Under the pieces are notes generated by a model, which saw nothing but the letters and a program-made list of their open reading frames with translations, was not told where the DNA came from and did not search any database. A stretch of 64,000 nt of DNA from Eutypella sp. D-1 (lineage: Eukaryota; Ascomycota; Sordariomycetes; Xylariales; Diatrypaceae): assembly GCA_023313575.1 (NCBI GenBank), contig JAJTTP010000007.1, positions 1,798,001 through 1,862,000 on the forward strand. The letters are read 5' to 3'. Positions 13,402 to 26,283 of this stretch are shown here, piece by piece. A program made the position numbers and the translations under genes. The first letter of the stretch is position 1. The number at the start of each line of letters is the position of its first letter.

Positions 13402-15981
13402 TCAGGGGGCAAAATCCACGTCCATCTCGGATTCGTCGTCCCCCTTCTTAGCCTCGATGGACATCTGTTCCGTAGCGAGTGTTGGCGCCATTGACATAGT
13501 CTCGTCCTGGTCAGTAACGTCGTCCATATCGATGTCCTCCGTATTGCCTTGGTACTTGGGCGCGACCCAGAACTGGTGCTGCCCTTCATCGAAGACAAGC
13601 CACTTAGAATACTGCGCTATACGGCATGCGATCCACAGGATGCGCTCCTTTCGTCGGTCCGCCATTGAGGCCGTCTCATGATAGTGCTCGTCAAGTTCAA
13701 TCCCGTCGTATTCAAACCAACTCTCAGGTAGGTACTTGTCTGCCCAGCCTAGTCCCTTCATTGCATAGTCCTCGGGTAGCGGCCGTCGTTCTTCGTCTGT
13801 ATCTTCGCTGGGAAATTTCTCCCTTGTAATTTTGTCGTAGTCTTGGTACGACTGTAGCAGTGTGTTGAGGAACGCCGCTAGTAGCTCCCATGGGAATTCG
13901 CTCTCGACCAATGCCATCGCACCAGGTTTTTGCGTCAAAAAGTATAGAAACGCGATGGTTACATGCACGAAGGGAAGCACATTAACATCCTCGGTACGCC
14001 TGAAAACTACCTTGCATGTGCCATGCGAGAGGCGGGAGGCTTCTGCAAAAGAGTTCTCGGGCTTGGGTCTGTTAGGATTGTTCGTATTCGTCGTCGAACT
14101 ATCTGTAGCCTGTTCTTCGAGTTTCGGCTGGACAGCAACCCAAAGTTCATTGTCCTCCCTACCGTAAGACATAAGCGCAACGATATTCGAGACAGCGATG
14201 TAGTACCTAGTGCATTATTAGCTTGAAAAAGACAAATCCTAGGTTCTGTAGTATCTTACCCAAAGCCATTCCAATTCCTTCCAGCATCTTCAATGTAACC
14301 ATCGAGCTTGGTGAGGAATATCTTCAACGTAATGTCAAACTGCTCGATCAAGCGACGACAGAAGATGATACCCTGAGCCTTGATGTACACTGCATCAACT
14401 GGTGCAAGGCGTGCATCGAGAGAATTGTTTTCCTTTTGAAATTGTCAAAAATTGCACATGAAAAAGAGCAGAGCTGCAAGAGGAAATAGGAAGGCAACAC
14501 TCCCTGTTCCTGATGAAGAGCTCGTCTTGCAGCTTAAACGACTAGGGATAGGACCAACCTTTAGAAGAGGCCTAAACAAAGTCATGATAGACTCTAGAGC
14601 TGATGCGAAGGGGATAGGGACCACCAATGCTTTCCCGTAGAAGAAGAGCTGCTTAAGCACATTCGGTCGAGCCAAGATAGCCAGGTGGTGGTAGAAACGT
14701 CCAGTTTTTGGAGCCCTGTCCGCAGCCATCGCGTACCACTCATTGGAAACAGCAGTCCAGTGCTCCCTGTCTTCGATATCATCGTCCTCGATAGCCATTC
14801 TATATTCATAAGTATTAGCAACAACGATCCCATCCGCACGTAGGATCACATATTTACACGAACCTGTATCTGCCGAGATCTCCCAAGCATTCTATCCAGA
14901 TGTCCCTAAACACGGGAACGGTCTCATAAAGCAAGGTCATTATCCCGTACGAGAGATAAATGAAGGACAGCATATGTTCCAAGGAATGAGGGAGGCGTTG
15001 ACGCAGTAACTCGAGAAAAGAATGGATGCCATGCCGCCACATTCTAGCGGGCATACAGTATTTAGCAGCCAATCGTTGCAAAGTACTACTGGCCGCCGGA
15101 TGTTGCGAAGCAAGGAAAAAATCGTGATGCTCATGTAACAAAGTCCTGTGCAGAGCCACCAATGCATGCCACTGTTCATCATTCAACTGTGCACGGAGGT
15201 TATTGGATTGGACGTCGTCGACCTCAATGCACTTGGTTTCGACCATTACTAGGCCAGCATAAATTCCCTTGACCTCATTGATTAGGTGGTCTTGGCTGAT
15301 GATGCGTGTCGCTGGCTGCTTTATCAAAGGTCGTGGAGGTCTATCCTCGTCAGTAGAGTCGCTAGGCCCGGTCCGAAATTCTCTAGGTACTATGTTTATC
15401 GGAGCCTGTTCTCCAGGTGCTCTAGTTGTATCATCATCGGCAGACCAGAGCCGCCGGCCCTGGTCAGGCTGGGGACCGCGCCGAAAATCAGGGTCATCTT
15501 GACGAACCCGCGAACGAGAACCAGGAGCCCGGGTCGTAGATTGTCTTAAGTTAGCACTGGAACGAGCCCCAGAGGGTTCGTCGGCTCGAGAAGATAAATC
15601 ACCCTGGCCAGGCTCTACCGCTACTGAATTCCCACCATCTGGTGAATTAGGAGAGTTAGGGGAATTATGTTGTACTCCCTGTAATCTATTGGTTGTACGT
15701 CATATGTCAGCAAGGCAAGAGGGGCAGCGTTTCGGAGAGGAGCTGTATAGGATAAGGCTAACTTACTCCTGCGAGGCTGAGGTTCCAACGCCTTGCTTAA
15801 TTTGCTTAACTCGCTCATTAAGTTCCGTTTCATCAACCATCGTAGGATGGTTAGCCACTAAATGGGACTTGATGCGGTCGTCTTTGGGGATGAGTTCTGT
15901 GCTGCAGTATGGGCATGGAATTTTTGCACGTTTTCTCAGGAAGGATGTGAATGACTCTGATATATCTTGTTGCTTTTGCAT
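13402..15981 (-). CDS. Est1-type DNA/RNA-binding protein with N-terminal C2H2-like zinc finger
   Basis: Five exons join in frame: 15981-15767, 15685-14864, 14799-14559, 14432-14260 and 14206-13402, giving 751 residues. The start is the first ATG of the open frame; a stop codon lies just upstream. Residues 23-45 form C-x2-C-x13-H-x4-H, a C2H2-like finger. Residues about 75-190 are polar and probably disordered. From about 195 the protein follows the Est1/SMG5-7 pattern: a helical segment around ISQDHLINEV, then GRFYHHLAILARP near residue 380, the family's most recognisable stretch. AVYIKAQGIIF and YIAVSNIVALMSYG follow in later exons. Est1/SMG7 relatives act in telomerase recruitment or nonsense-mediated decay, but filamentous fungi carry divergent extra members of unknown role. 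The tail is acidic. The third intron uses a weak AAAG acceptor, so that junction is the least certain. Family assignment is strong; the specific function is unknown. Confidence 0.75.
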
Positions 15982-18900
15982 GTTGTTCCCTGGTGGCCCT
16001 GGAGAGGCCAAAAGAATTTATAAATTATGGGTTGGTCGACGGAAATGAAGTCAAGTTATAGCTCTGTTAATGGTATGGGGGGAGCAACAATTTGTTATAC
16101 AACAGCATCAGTTTGTCAGTGATTTTTGACCTGATCCGTGTTAGCGAGTTGGTATGACGAGATGATCAAGCAGAGGATGAGTAGGACAAAGAAAACAAAA
16201 CAGTTGCACGCCAGTTCGGTGTATGTGATTGCTAAGTGGGTGTAGGGATTAAGGATTATCAGGGTTTTCGTGATAGAAGCATTTCCCTGCTTTCGTTTGC
16301 AAAAATCTCCAGAGCTGTCAATAGGCTGCCGCTACTCCTCCCGAGGGCCGGAGCCAGAAGAGAATATGAACAAAAGTCCGCATTCAATGCTTACAAGCAT
16401 AGGTAGGCTCCAGGGCTGCAAGTTAATGTTTGCAAGTTTGTTGATGGGAATCGATACATGATACATATGCATAACCACCCGTTTGCCCCAAAATTAGACC
16501 AGGGGAGAGTTCTGCAACTTTGGAAGAAGGTACAGAAACAACACCGTAAGCTTCTTGAGCTATTACAATTGGAAGATACAGACAGGTACCTGGTGCACAG
16601 ATGACAAGATAGGGTAATAGGTTGGGTAATAGGTGGATGATAATAGGTGAAGGCCATCTAGGGTAGGAGATAGTAGGAGGTCTATATGTAGTAAATAACG
16701 TAAATAACGTACCGGGTCTTAGTTATTTTTTTAACAGAGCATAGTTACTGACATCGCTTTTTTTAATTCTGCGAATAAGCCCACAATACGGGATCCAACT
16801 GTGTTCGATATCGACGGATGCTATGGATAGGAATCTTAACATTGAGAAAGGGAAGGAAGCTAATAAAATATACCGATTCGTGCAGGTGTTGCTGGAGTCT
16901 GGTGCGCGCCCAACCCTAGGTACTACTGGTACTTCACTCTCAGGGCTTACATGGGGCTTAACTTACTTACTTAGGTACCTCAGTGAAGTAAAAAATATTT
17001 ACAATCACAGTGTAATTATCTACATCCTAAGTAGATACATGTACCTAGGTATTTGTTGCTTTACCCGAGCACATACATGTACATAAGTACCCCCCGGTCT
17101 AGCGTGGTTGCCTTGCCTTGAGGCTCTGCTCAAATGGTTCGCGCACTAGCCTTGGCCCCCCACCAACCTCCCTAAATCCCCTCTCGCTCTATTTCCTACC
17201 TACCTAGGTAGGTATTCTTATGTTCAACCACAATATGGTAGGTGAACATGTAAACAGTAGATATTCACGATATCATTATGTTTTCCCCTCAATCTCCGAA
17301 TTGTGGTTATCATGATATTGTGTCTATCAATCGTGCTGGCCGATTGTTGACTGTAGCAGGTTTGTTGGAAATCGTGGACCACTCAGACGACTCGGCACGA
17401 CTTCGACTTCTAGGATATCGACGATATGCTGCCCCCTCTGCGACATCGATCTCTCTAGGAAGGGATGACTTCTCTCATCGTTTTGTTTTTCATGTCCACC
17501 GAGACAAGGCTATCGAGTGAACCAAAATCTCAGGCCTCAAAACGGTGTCGACATAGCTAAGGGCCTAAGGCTACCCCGTGAAAAACGGCAAGGGCAAGCG
17601 TCAGCCTTACGAATATAACACTTGATGGTCTAGAAACATAGAAACAGAAAAGGAGAGAGATAGAGATGAGAAGAGAGGCCTGAACCGCCTGGTCTATAAT
17701 TAGATATAACGTGTTTGCTGAAAGCCTCGAGGTGTTAGCTGAAGCTGGGTGGTTCTGTTCACCGAAAAACAAATGAGGGGATGAGAAAAGGATTGCATAG
17801 TAGAATTAGGTAGCTTATCGTTGCTCATGGAAGGTTATGTCCTGTCAAACTGGGCGAATCCTACTTAAATACTTACATTCTAAAACCACCCACCATAAAC
17901 TCTTCAGCAGCTATAAGAGCCGCATTATCTTGGTAGGGCACGTTTGGAAGGTAGGAGCTGGTAGTATATCTATATCTCCATTGCATAGACAAGTCCCGAG
18001 ATCCGGGTCAGGTACCCGGAGGGGAAATTCGGGTACCGTACCCCTGCAAAGTATACTACTCAACCCCTTCCTTTCCCCCTTGTCTATCAGCACGACAGTT
18101 AGTTGGTAGTCGAGTAGTAGGATGGAAGGATAACGGGCACAGTACCCAACTACTTGGGGAAGATACAACAGCCTTGCGCATTCCAGAACTTTTCCTTTAC
18201 TATAGCTCCTCTGTGGAACCCTTTTCGCTCTGACTTCTTACACCCGCTACTGCTTCCATGCGCACTTACCTACCATCTCCCCTCCACGTCTAAGTCTACA
18301 TACAAGACCGGAGTAAATCGTTTTGTGTCTCCTGATGCATCATATTTCCCTCGCCACGACCCCTGCGCGACGAGGGTTGTAACAAGCGCACAGGAAAATG
18401 TTTGTTCCCGCCACAGGCGCGCGCGTATCGCATCGCCCGTGTCGCTACCGCCAACAGTCGCAGGGCGGGTGGCAAATGCACCCTCATCCAACTGATGGCT
18501 TCCTTCAGGGTGCAATGTTGCACGTGGGACTGTCCTAAAGCGAATACGTGGGTAGGCAATCAATTTCTTTATCTGGTTCATCTACCGGCCCCCGACCAGG
18601 GCGAGCAAACTTTATCTTCTCAATTTCTGGACACAAGGAACTTTTCTCTCAAACTCTACCCATCATCGCAGTGGCGTGTAGCTGAATGCGCATGCTGCCA
18701 TGGCGGATGGGATGATGTGGTGCCATTCCCTGAATGCCTTCGAGCTTCCCGTTGCCCGTTGTCACGAAGCTGCAGGGAGATCGCATGTTTCTCTTATGAC
18801 GACCACGGGATCTGAGAACAGGACCTCTCAACTCTCCGATTTTCGGCGCAAGCCGTCGAGATCAACCTAGGACATGCCGCTGGAACATTTGCTGACTTGA

Positions 18901-21900
18901 GAAGAAAGCTCTCAGTCAGAAGAAGGCAACTTCCAGGACGATGGAATGATCGAAGGAGTTGTGGTTGCCTTTTAATAATACTTTTGGAAACACTTCTCGA
19001 GTTCTCGTCAGCTCAGATTCCGTTGTCGGCTATGTGAGGCTTAATAATCGCCCGGTGGCCTCCCAACGGCCTACCCAATTGGGAACGCCGACGGTTTAGA
19101 TCAGCGAGCTGATCTTATCATGATTGGTCCATTAAACGATCTTTTCATCATTTCGCCCCTGACGAAATCTAGTTACCTACCAACCCAGGAGAAGTTCAGG
19201 TCCTTCTAGATGGCAGTGCATGCATGCAGTATCACTGCTTCATCAGCATGACTGTCATTACTGTCCTGGAGTCCTGGCCACCCACTCCGACTATACGATT
19301 TTTTTTTCTTTCATATCGTGAGTGCCATTTTTGATTGGCAGACCTTGAACATGGGTGTGGTGGCAAGTCGTATAAAATCCGGATCGCAGTTACAGGTTCC
19401 AGGTTTCAAGCAGAAGAGAAGTTGGCAGTGGGCAGGTAGAAGAAGAAGAAAATAAGGAAAGAAGGAAAGAATATCATGGAAAATTGACGCAGACGAAGGC
19501 AAATTCCACGGAAATTCCGGAACCATGCTGCCTACTACCCTTCACTCAGGGACCCACCAGTCGACCTCACATACCTGTTATACGGAGGTAGCTCTGAGAC
19601 GCGGCGGAGATACCGTTAATCAGCGCAATGTCTCGTGGCCACATCACCAGTCAGCGCCTGCTATGGTGTTGGAAGGAGGCGGGGCAGCTTCTCCTTAGTC
19701 TCGGTAGCCTAACATCAGGTCTCTCCATACCCCAAGCTCTGAGAGGCAGAGTGGTCTAGGATGGCCTATCTCGCTATGGACGACGATGTTGTAGGCCCTT
19801 AAGACATCCTCTCACCGACATCTCTGCCGATCATGTGCTCGAAATTTTTTCGAGGAGTACTACATAAGTACGCGAGGTAAGCAACCTCAGCTTTCAGCGC
19901 GCTGATAGAATAAACAGGGGCGTCCGCCTATCTGTCCCTAACGGCATGGTCTACGGGTTCTTTAGGATCCTATCAAGCGTTACCGTCTACTAGGCAACCG
20001 CTCAGTACTACCCAAGAGAGGCGAGAGGCGAGAATACCGACTCCAGTCCAGGCAGCTACGCTTTCATCTCTCCCGGAGGAGGGACGCGCAAGAGAGGAGC
20101 CGTCACTGGCTGGCGTCAACTAACGCGTCACGGGAATCAAGGCGCCTGTCAACATCACATCAAGAAGAGCCCCTTGCTGTGTGGATGTCATAAAATGCTC
20201 TAGGCTTACAGCAGGCGAAGTATTTTCATGGCGAGTCAACCCAGAAAGCCCTTGTTTTCATGTGTTGCCGTCCAGGGCCAGCGATTAGAAGCTGACGTCC
20301 TGCGACGTCCCCCTCGTGATCTACCCTTTTTCCAATGAAAGGTACAAGAAAGATTGATTGATTGATCTGTTTTCTCCTCAAAGGAAATCTCGAGGCGGGG
20401 GTAGGCGGGAAGCCTACCCCAAGGACTCAAGGGTAAGATACTCGAGAAGAGAAACCATATCCAGAGAGCATTGTGAGCCTCGTTCATCAAACACAAGGCA
20501 GCGACCCTGAAATCAATGCTATTCCGCTCGATATATCAGGCATCAAATCAGGACAGTCATAAATATTCTAATCTGCAAGTAGGAGTGTTGTACCTGCTTA
20601 TGGGAGAGGCCATTCCCCCGCAAGCCCCCCCCTTCTCAACGATGGTGCGTGGCACAGCCCATTAATTATTCCAATGAACGACCTTGTGACCGAAAGTTGC
20701 AGCCTGTGGTAGCTCATTTCACCGAGGAGCTTCGATGCGAATTCATCGCCTACTTGATATGCCCCGTTAATAGTGGTGCTGGGATATCCCCTGTTTTAAC
20801 CAACCGCTGCGGTCGCTGCCGTCCCATACCCCCTATCAGACATCAGCCCCCCATTGCCATGTTAGTTGCATCAAGGTTCTTAGTCCAGCATTCATGTATG
20901 TCTATTCGTTCTTCGTAACTTTAACTCAATTAAGTAGGTAGCATCCATTTACTGGCACCTGGTCGTATAAGGTTCAGCCTCAAGATTGATTTTTATGGCT
21001 ATCCTAGGCTAAAGCTGCCCAAGACTCTTTGCTTTTTCTTTCTGCAGGCTTATATAAATGCATCCTTAGCCTATCAATTTCACAGCGCCTTATCTAATAA
21101 AAACCTCATATTGTGTGAATAATGGTCGGCTGAAATCACATATGGATGCTGATTCTTTCCGAGATAGGCCCATCCCGAAGCTTACATAGTAGATGTGAAC
21201 CGACGATGATACCTATACCCTTCAACCCCAACTCTAAACGGTAGGCCGGGCTTGCTCAACTCGAGCGACTCACATCGCCTGTGTACTCTCTTTCGTGAAC
21301 GCATGTACGCATGCTGCTCTTGGCTGCTGGCCTCCAGCGTTATGTATGTGATGGCAATGCACCACCTACTCAGGGCGCTCGCCGCCCACGGATCTAGGTA
21401 AGAGACTCGTGGCAAGAGCTCGGCCCATCGTCGGTGTGAGGACATACAGCCTGCCGCGTGCGTCAGCCCCCTACATAGTCGACCCCAGGTGACCACCTTG
21501 TGCAGGTCCTCATTAGCTACTCATTAGCTACTAGGACATGAAGGCCGGTCGAGGCATCCATTGAAGTAAAACAACAGCGTGTACGATGACCTCAAGGATC
21601 TTCGAGTGCATTGGAAACTCCCTGTTGTATAACTAGGCGTCCAAAGGGCGATCAAGTAGTCATTCTCGTGGCTGTTGCCCTCACCATCGTACGGCACGGC
21701 ATGGCACGGTAGGTCAGGTATTGTCTTGGCCGCCTACAGCAAGCCTTAGATATATACGTGTATACCTGGACAGTCTAATGGAGGGCTGGCCATGAAATCG
21801 GGTTTCCTTTTCGAGACGCGTGTTTGATCGCCGCATGCAGGGCATGCGGCGAGAATGAGGGCTGTCAAGCTGTCATTTTGGATTCTGTGGTTTAGTAAGG

Positions 21901-24900
21901 GTTTCACGTCTAGAAGGAATTAATGTTACCTCCTACCCAGGGGTGGGTACACTCGGATCCTGATGCACCTTTCGTTGCCTCCTTCGCCTTGACACCTTGT
22001 GGCGTAGCGAGCAACACAACAACGTCTTTTTGCCCAAATTGACTACTGCCATCATGACCCCCTTCAGCTCATAGCAGCCCTGTCGGGTAGCCCTGCTTAC
22101 AATAACCGGGACGCTTTCTTCCTCCGTCGTGTGAACGCACAGTTGGTTCATTCCTTCTTTCCTTCCTTACTTCTCTGTTATCCAGTACCCACCCCTTGCC
22201 GCATACCGGGGAAGTCCATCGGCCTTCCCTGTACCGAATACCTCCACTTCCCGTCGGGCTCCCTTCGTCTGTCCGACACATATTCCGAAACAGAGTCGGG
22301 CGTTCATGAAAAACAACCCTCTCGCCAGGCTGGTGGCACCTGCCCGCTTGCACTGGCGGCCGAAAGGATTTTGTCTAGAGAAGTACGTGTGCCCAAGGCA
22401 TCAAGAACGATCGCCGAAGGCAACCAAGTTCTCCTCCAATGTAACAGAGACCTACGTCCGAAAGCCTACGGGCGGGGCCGAACATTGCAGACATGCTAGA
22501 CTCCGTTGTTGACACCCCAGTGGGAATTTAGGCACTTATGGTGGAAGATCTCCCCACTCAAGCGCTGCCTACACGCCGGAAAATGTGATTACTACCTAAA
22601 TGTGATGCGGCTGGCTGGCTGGCTGGGCAGTTATGCGTGGAGGCGTTTGAAAAGCAATACTAGAGCTAATTAGTTATTTACACCTGTCTGCCGCGTGCCA
22701 CTGCCACTCCCTTGACTGAGCCGTCACATATCAATCACATCACATCATGCAAGTTACATCGCCAACTGCTTATGGAAGGAAACCCTTGTTCTCTCCTTTC
22801 TCGTGTAGAGTAGAACTCGTATTGCTCAAAATGTGTAACGGAATCATATTAAACCGTTGCCGTTGTGGTCCATGCTTTAATCTGAACCAACATTGAACTG
22901 ATGTGATTTCGCTTTTCGTCAATAAGGGGGGGTAAAGGGGTTGAGGGGTACGACATGTAAGTGGCTCTCTCCTTAATAGCCCGAGTATATATATAGCATC
23001 TCTATATTACCTAGTCGTCATATAGAAATTTTCGTAATGAATAGTTCTATTTGTTTTACCACACACCCATGGTAATCTGATCATCTAATTTGCCATATTG
23101 TTGTACTTAATTACCACCAACGTCTCTGAAACCCGTCGACGTCACAGAGATCCCGGAAGAGACACACCGAAAACAGGGCATCAGAGCATGCGAAGCGAAG
23201 AAGGGGGGGACCCAGGTCCTGATATTGTTCGGATCAAGAACAGGCTACACAGGCGGAAGGGGACGACGGGGCAGAGCTGACCCCCCCCCCCCCGCCGAAG
23301 AGACATGGCGACGACATGAGGCGTCGGATATATGCGCCCGCCGTACCAGAGCATACGAGGAGCGAGACACTTGGCTACCCGAGGGGGCGGGAGTCTGCAC
23401 GTCTAGGCTGCTGATACTGTTGCACGGCTCAACGGCGCAAAATCTGCGTTTGCCTGCATACTACTAGTATGCTAGGAATGGGAATGGTACGCCCAATTGG
23501 TCGTGGAGTAATCAGGGTATCACGACGTACCCGAGCGAGTGGTGGGGGTGCGCAACGTGTCGAAGGTATCCGGTTGTCTTGACCGGCTATCTGCCTTATT
23601 AGTGGTGCGAGGACCCGAAATCGAAATTGGTCGCCAGGGTATAACTATCTAGACACGAACGCTACCTACTCAGGACTACTTTAAGAGGTAGAGGAGCACG
23701 TACACTACATCAAGCCTGCACGATACGGGCGGGGTCTCGGCCCCAGCTGTCCGAACACCCAAAGATGACGCTGATGGGTTACTTCACTTCAGTCGGTAAT
23801 GCTGATGTCAAGCAGCAAACAAGCCATCCACGGAAGGGGGAAGGGGGAGGGGGGCTCCATGTGTGTGACGACAGCCCAGCCCCCTTTACCGACGCCCAGG
23901 GGAGACGTTATCGGGCGACCGTGTCTTCCCTGCTCAGCACTGTCATGCGGCCTCCATGCGCCTCACCCGGCTACAACCCCAGATCGCTTCGCTGCCTACA
24001 ACGAGGCAACCTCATGGGAACCCGTGGACCCCGCTATGTAAGGCTAATTAGCAATGATGACGATGGGGGGGTACCGGCGTGTCGAGCTCTGATAAGCACC
24101 AGTGGGACGGGGTGTTTGTGGGGAAACAATGAGCATGAGCATGTATATCTCACGTTATAAAGGAGGAGACCTGTGCCCCGATTTAGGCACCAACGTCTCC
24201 TTCTCCTCCCCTAACCCCTACCCCCCTTTATCCGGAGAGACTGCCTACGGCCTACTAATGAGCTCGGCTGGTGCTAGGTATCTGGTTGGCATGTTGTTGA
24301 CTAATAACTAGCAAATCCCAGCCCCCGACGGTGTCCGCCTCGGCAAGGACAGGCTTCTCCAGCTGCAAAGCATCGAAAAGTAGGTAGCGGTGTAGGCGTG
24401 GAATGCATATGGAAAGTTCGGTGCCGCTCGCCTAGTTGGCAAGGCGACCGCTTACATGCCGAACAACAGACAAAGACACGTTGGGGGCTGCGAGGGATTT
24501 TCGGTGGGATGCGGCCTTACTATAGGGAGGGGAAGAAGGAATTCCCCCTTCTTCTCTCTTCTACATACCAGGGTTGTGAGGAATGATGAGTAGCATTCGG
24601 GACTGGCGGACGCCCAGTGGTTGGAGCTTGCGTCCGTCACCGAAGCCCAATGGAATCGAGTAACACATGCAGTTACACACATGGAAACAGGGAGTCGCGA
24701 TCGGGAACATCTGGGCGATTGCTTCGCGAAGACCACGCCATCAGGGTAGGCAGGGAGTAGTGTAGCATGTGGGAGCACAAGTTTTGCGAATGTTTGGGTC
24801 GCGGGACACCGAACAAACGTGCCGCCGCCGCCGCCTGGCTTTAGCGTCCCAGAGAATTGGGCAGGGAGTGACCTGGTGCTAAATTTTAGATAATGGTCAA

Positions 24901-25366
24901 GAGGGGCGGAGGGCGGCGTGGCTAAACGGATAGACGGGTCACTAGCGAGGAAAAATGCAAATGGTGGTGTGGTATGCACTGTTGATACTTTTTGCTGACT
25001 CGTTGAAACCCAGTTAAGAGAGGGGGCGACAGCAAATAGTTCAGTTAGGTGAAAGCACAGCGAAAAAGGTGAGCCTGACAAGGATTAATACTCGTTAGTC
25101 CTCGTTGCCTTGTTTTGAGAAAACGGGTTCGCTTGCCCTACGGCCGAAGACTACTATGCATAGCGCGAGTAGGGAGAGTATGGGCCAACGGGGACTCATT
25201 TTCAATGAGAATTGCGGGAGTCTAGTTGGGATAACCTTGTAAAGGTCGTCTTCAAGGGCGTGGGTGAATGGACCCCGCTCTAGTGTCTAGACACTACTAC
25301 ACACCTGATAGTTTCTCTTCTCTATTCATCAACTTCACATCTTCTGGGCTTCCATCACTTACAGTA
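15982..25366. other. Second gene-poor region
   Basis: No convincing gene is seen. The left end should hold the Est1-like gene's promoter. A dense TACCTA/TAGGTA motif cluster lies at 16915-17245. Other marks are a purine-rich run near 19436-19468, a GGCT repeat near 22611-22626, a run of 13 C at 23281-23293, GC-rich DNA from about 23100 to 24100 and a GCC repeat near 24822. The longest open frame (minus, about 24452-25081, 209 codons) has no family resemblance. Confidence 0.5.
16915..17245. repeat. TACCTA/TAGGTA motif cluster
   Basis: This stretch is dense in ACTTACTTAGGTACCT, ACATGTACCTAGGTA and ACCTACCTAGGTAGGTA. These are short, near-palindromic strings built from TACCT/AGGTA. Similar clusters occur near 27220, 37300 and 50500 and inside an intron at 51405. 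It looks like a dispersed intergenic motif rather than one transposon copy. Confidence 0.6.
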
Positions 25367-26283
25367 ATGTCTTTCAATAATGCCCCCAGCGCGATCAATC
25401 AAGGTGTCCTCAGAAGGCGACGATATGTGACATTGCAAGAACCTCCATGGGTCGTGATGTTCTCTATGTAAGCATATGTAAGTCCAGGAGTGGGAGAAGC
25501 ACGGACAGGTATGTATGTTTGAGAGTTTTTACGGTCCGCTTTGTTGTGACTTGTAACCTGTGCTACTTCGCAAAAACAGTTTCGTATCTCATGCTGATAT
25601 CTACATAGGGGACAGAGCGAATCCTTCTCATGCCGTGTAAAGATCCTATGAATCCATACGCCAGAGGAGGATTGATGCTGGCTGGAACTCCGCCACTTGC
25701 TGCGTGACACCACCGTCAAAATTTTCGATTTATATACGCCACTCGCCCCAGCGAAGGGAGTGGCCAAATACTGCTTCACTCCGAGAGAGGCACAACCATT
25801 CAGGAGAATGAGCTACTATCCTCGAATTTCGATGGTGGCCGTGGCGACTGCACTGCATGCAGCGTGACTAATACCCTTCGCCTCAGGGGCGAAGTCTACC
25901 AGGCCATTACTGTCAACAGAGGAAGCCATCACTATCCTTCTAAACCAACTGCCGAAGGTTGGGGGGTTCGACGAGCTCCCTAGGGCTTACTGCAACCCCG
26001 TTCAAAGCGGTTCCAATATACGATCTTTGCAGCTGCCTATTCCATGTCGACCGAAAGGGATCTACAGACTTACTGTGGTGCTTAAATGGACCCATTAAGA
26101 CGTTGAAGGAGAAGGGGTATTTTGGCGGCAAATACGCTTACAGGTATGACCAATCCTGCACTCCTAATGACTCACACAAACAGGATCAACCATTGGGTAG
26201 GCTTGCTCAGTAGGCAGCCATTCAAAGGAAGACGACATGGGACTTTTAACGAGCATCAAGACGAGGGATACACTTCGTTATAG
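25367..26283 (+). pseudogene. Possible small gene or gene remnant, unrecognised
   Basis: A pyrimidine-rich leader of the kind seen before fungal start codons precedes the ATG at 25367. A first exon (25367-25467) ends at a GTAAGC donor. A matching acceptor at 25579 leads to a second exon that stops at 25640, giving a 53-residue product. The same frame beyond that TAA still reads like protein but has further stops. Around 26100-26283 a frame containing GYFGGKYAYR is interrupted by a 40 bp GTATGA...CAG intron with a CTAATGAC branch site, then continues as WVGLLSRQPFKGRRHGTF to a TAG. No protein family is recognised. It may be a tiny gene, a decayed gene or chance, so the evidence is weak. Confidence 0.25.

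Noticed and set aside
24452..25081. 209-codon frame on the minus strand in the gene-poor region
   Set aside because: No domain, signal or exon support. The composition looks like chance and neighbouring frames are not supportive.
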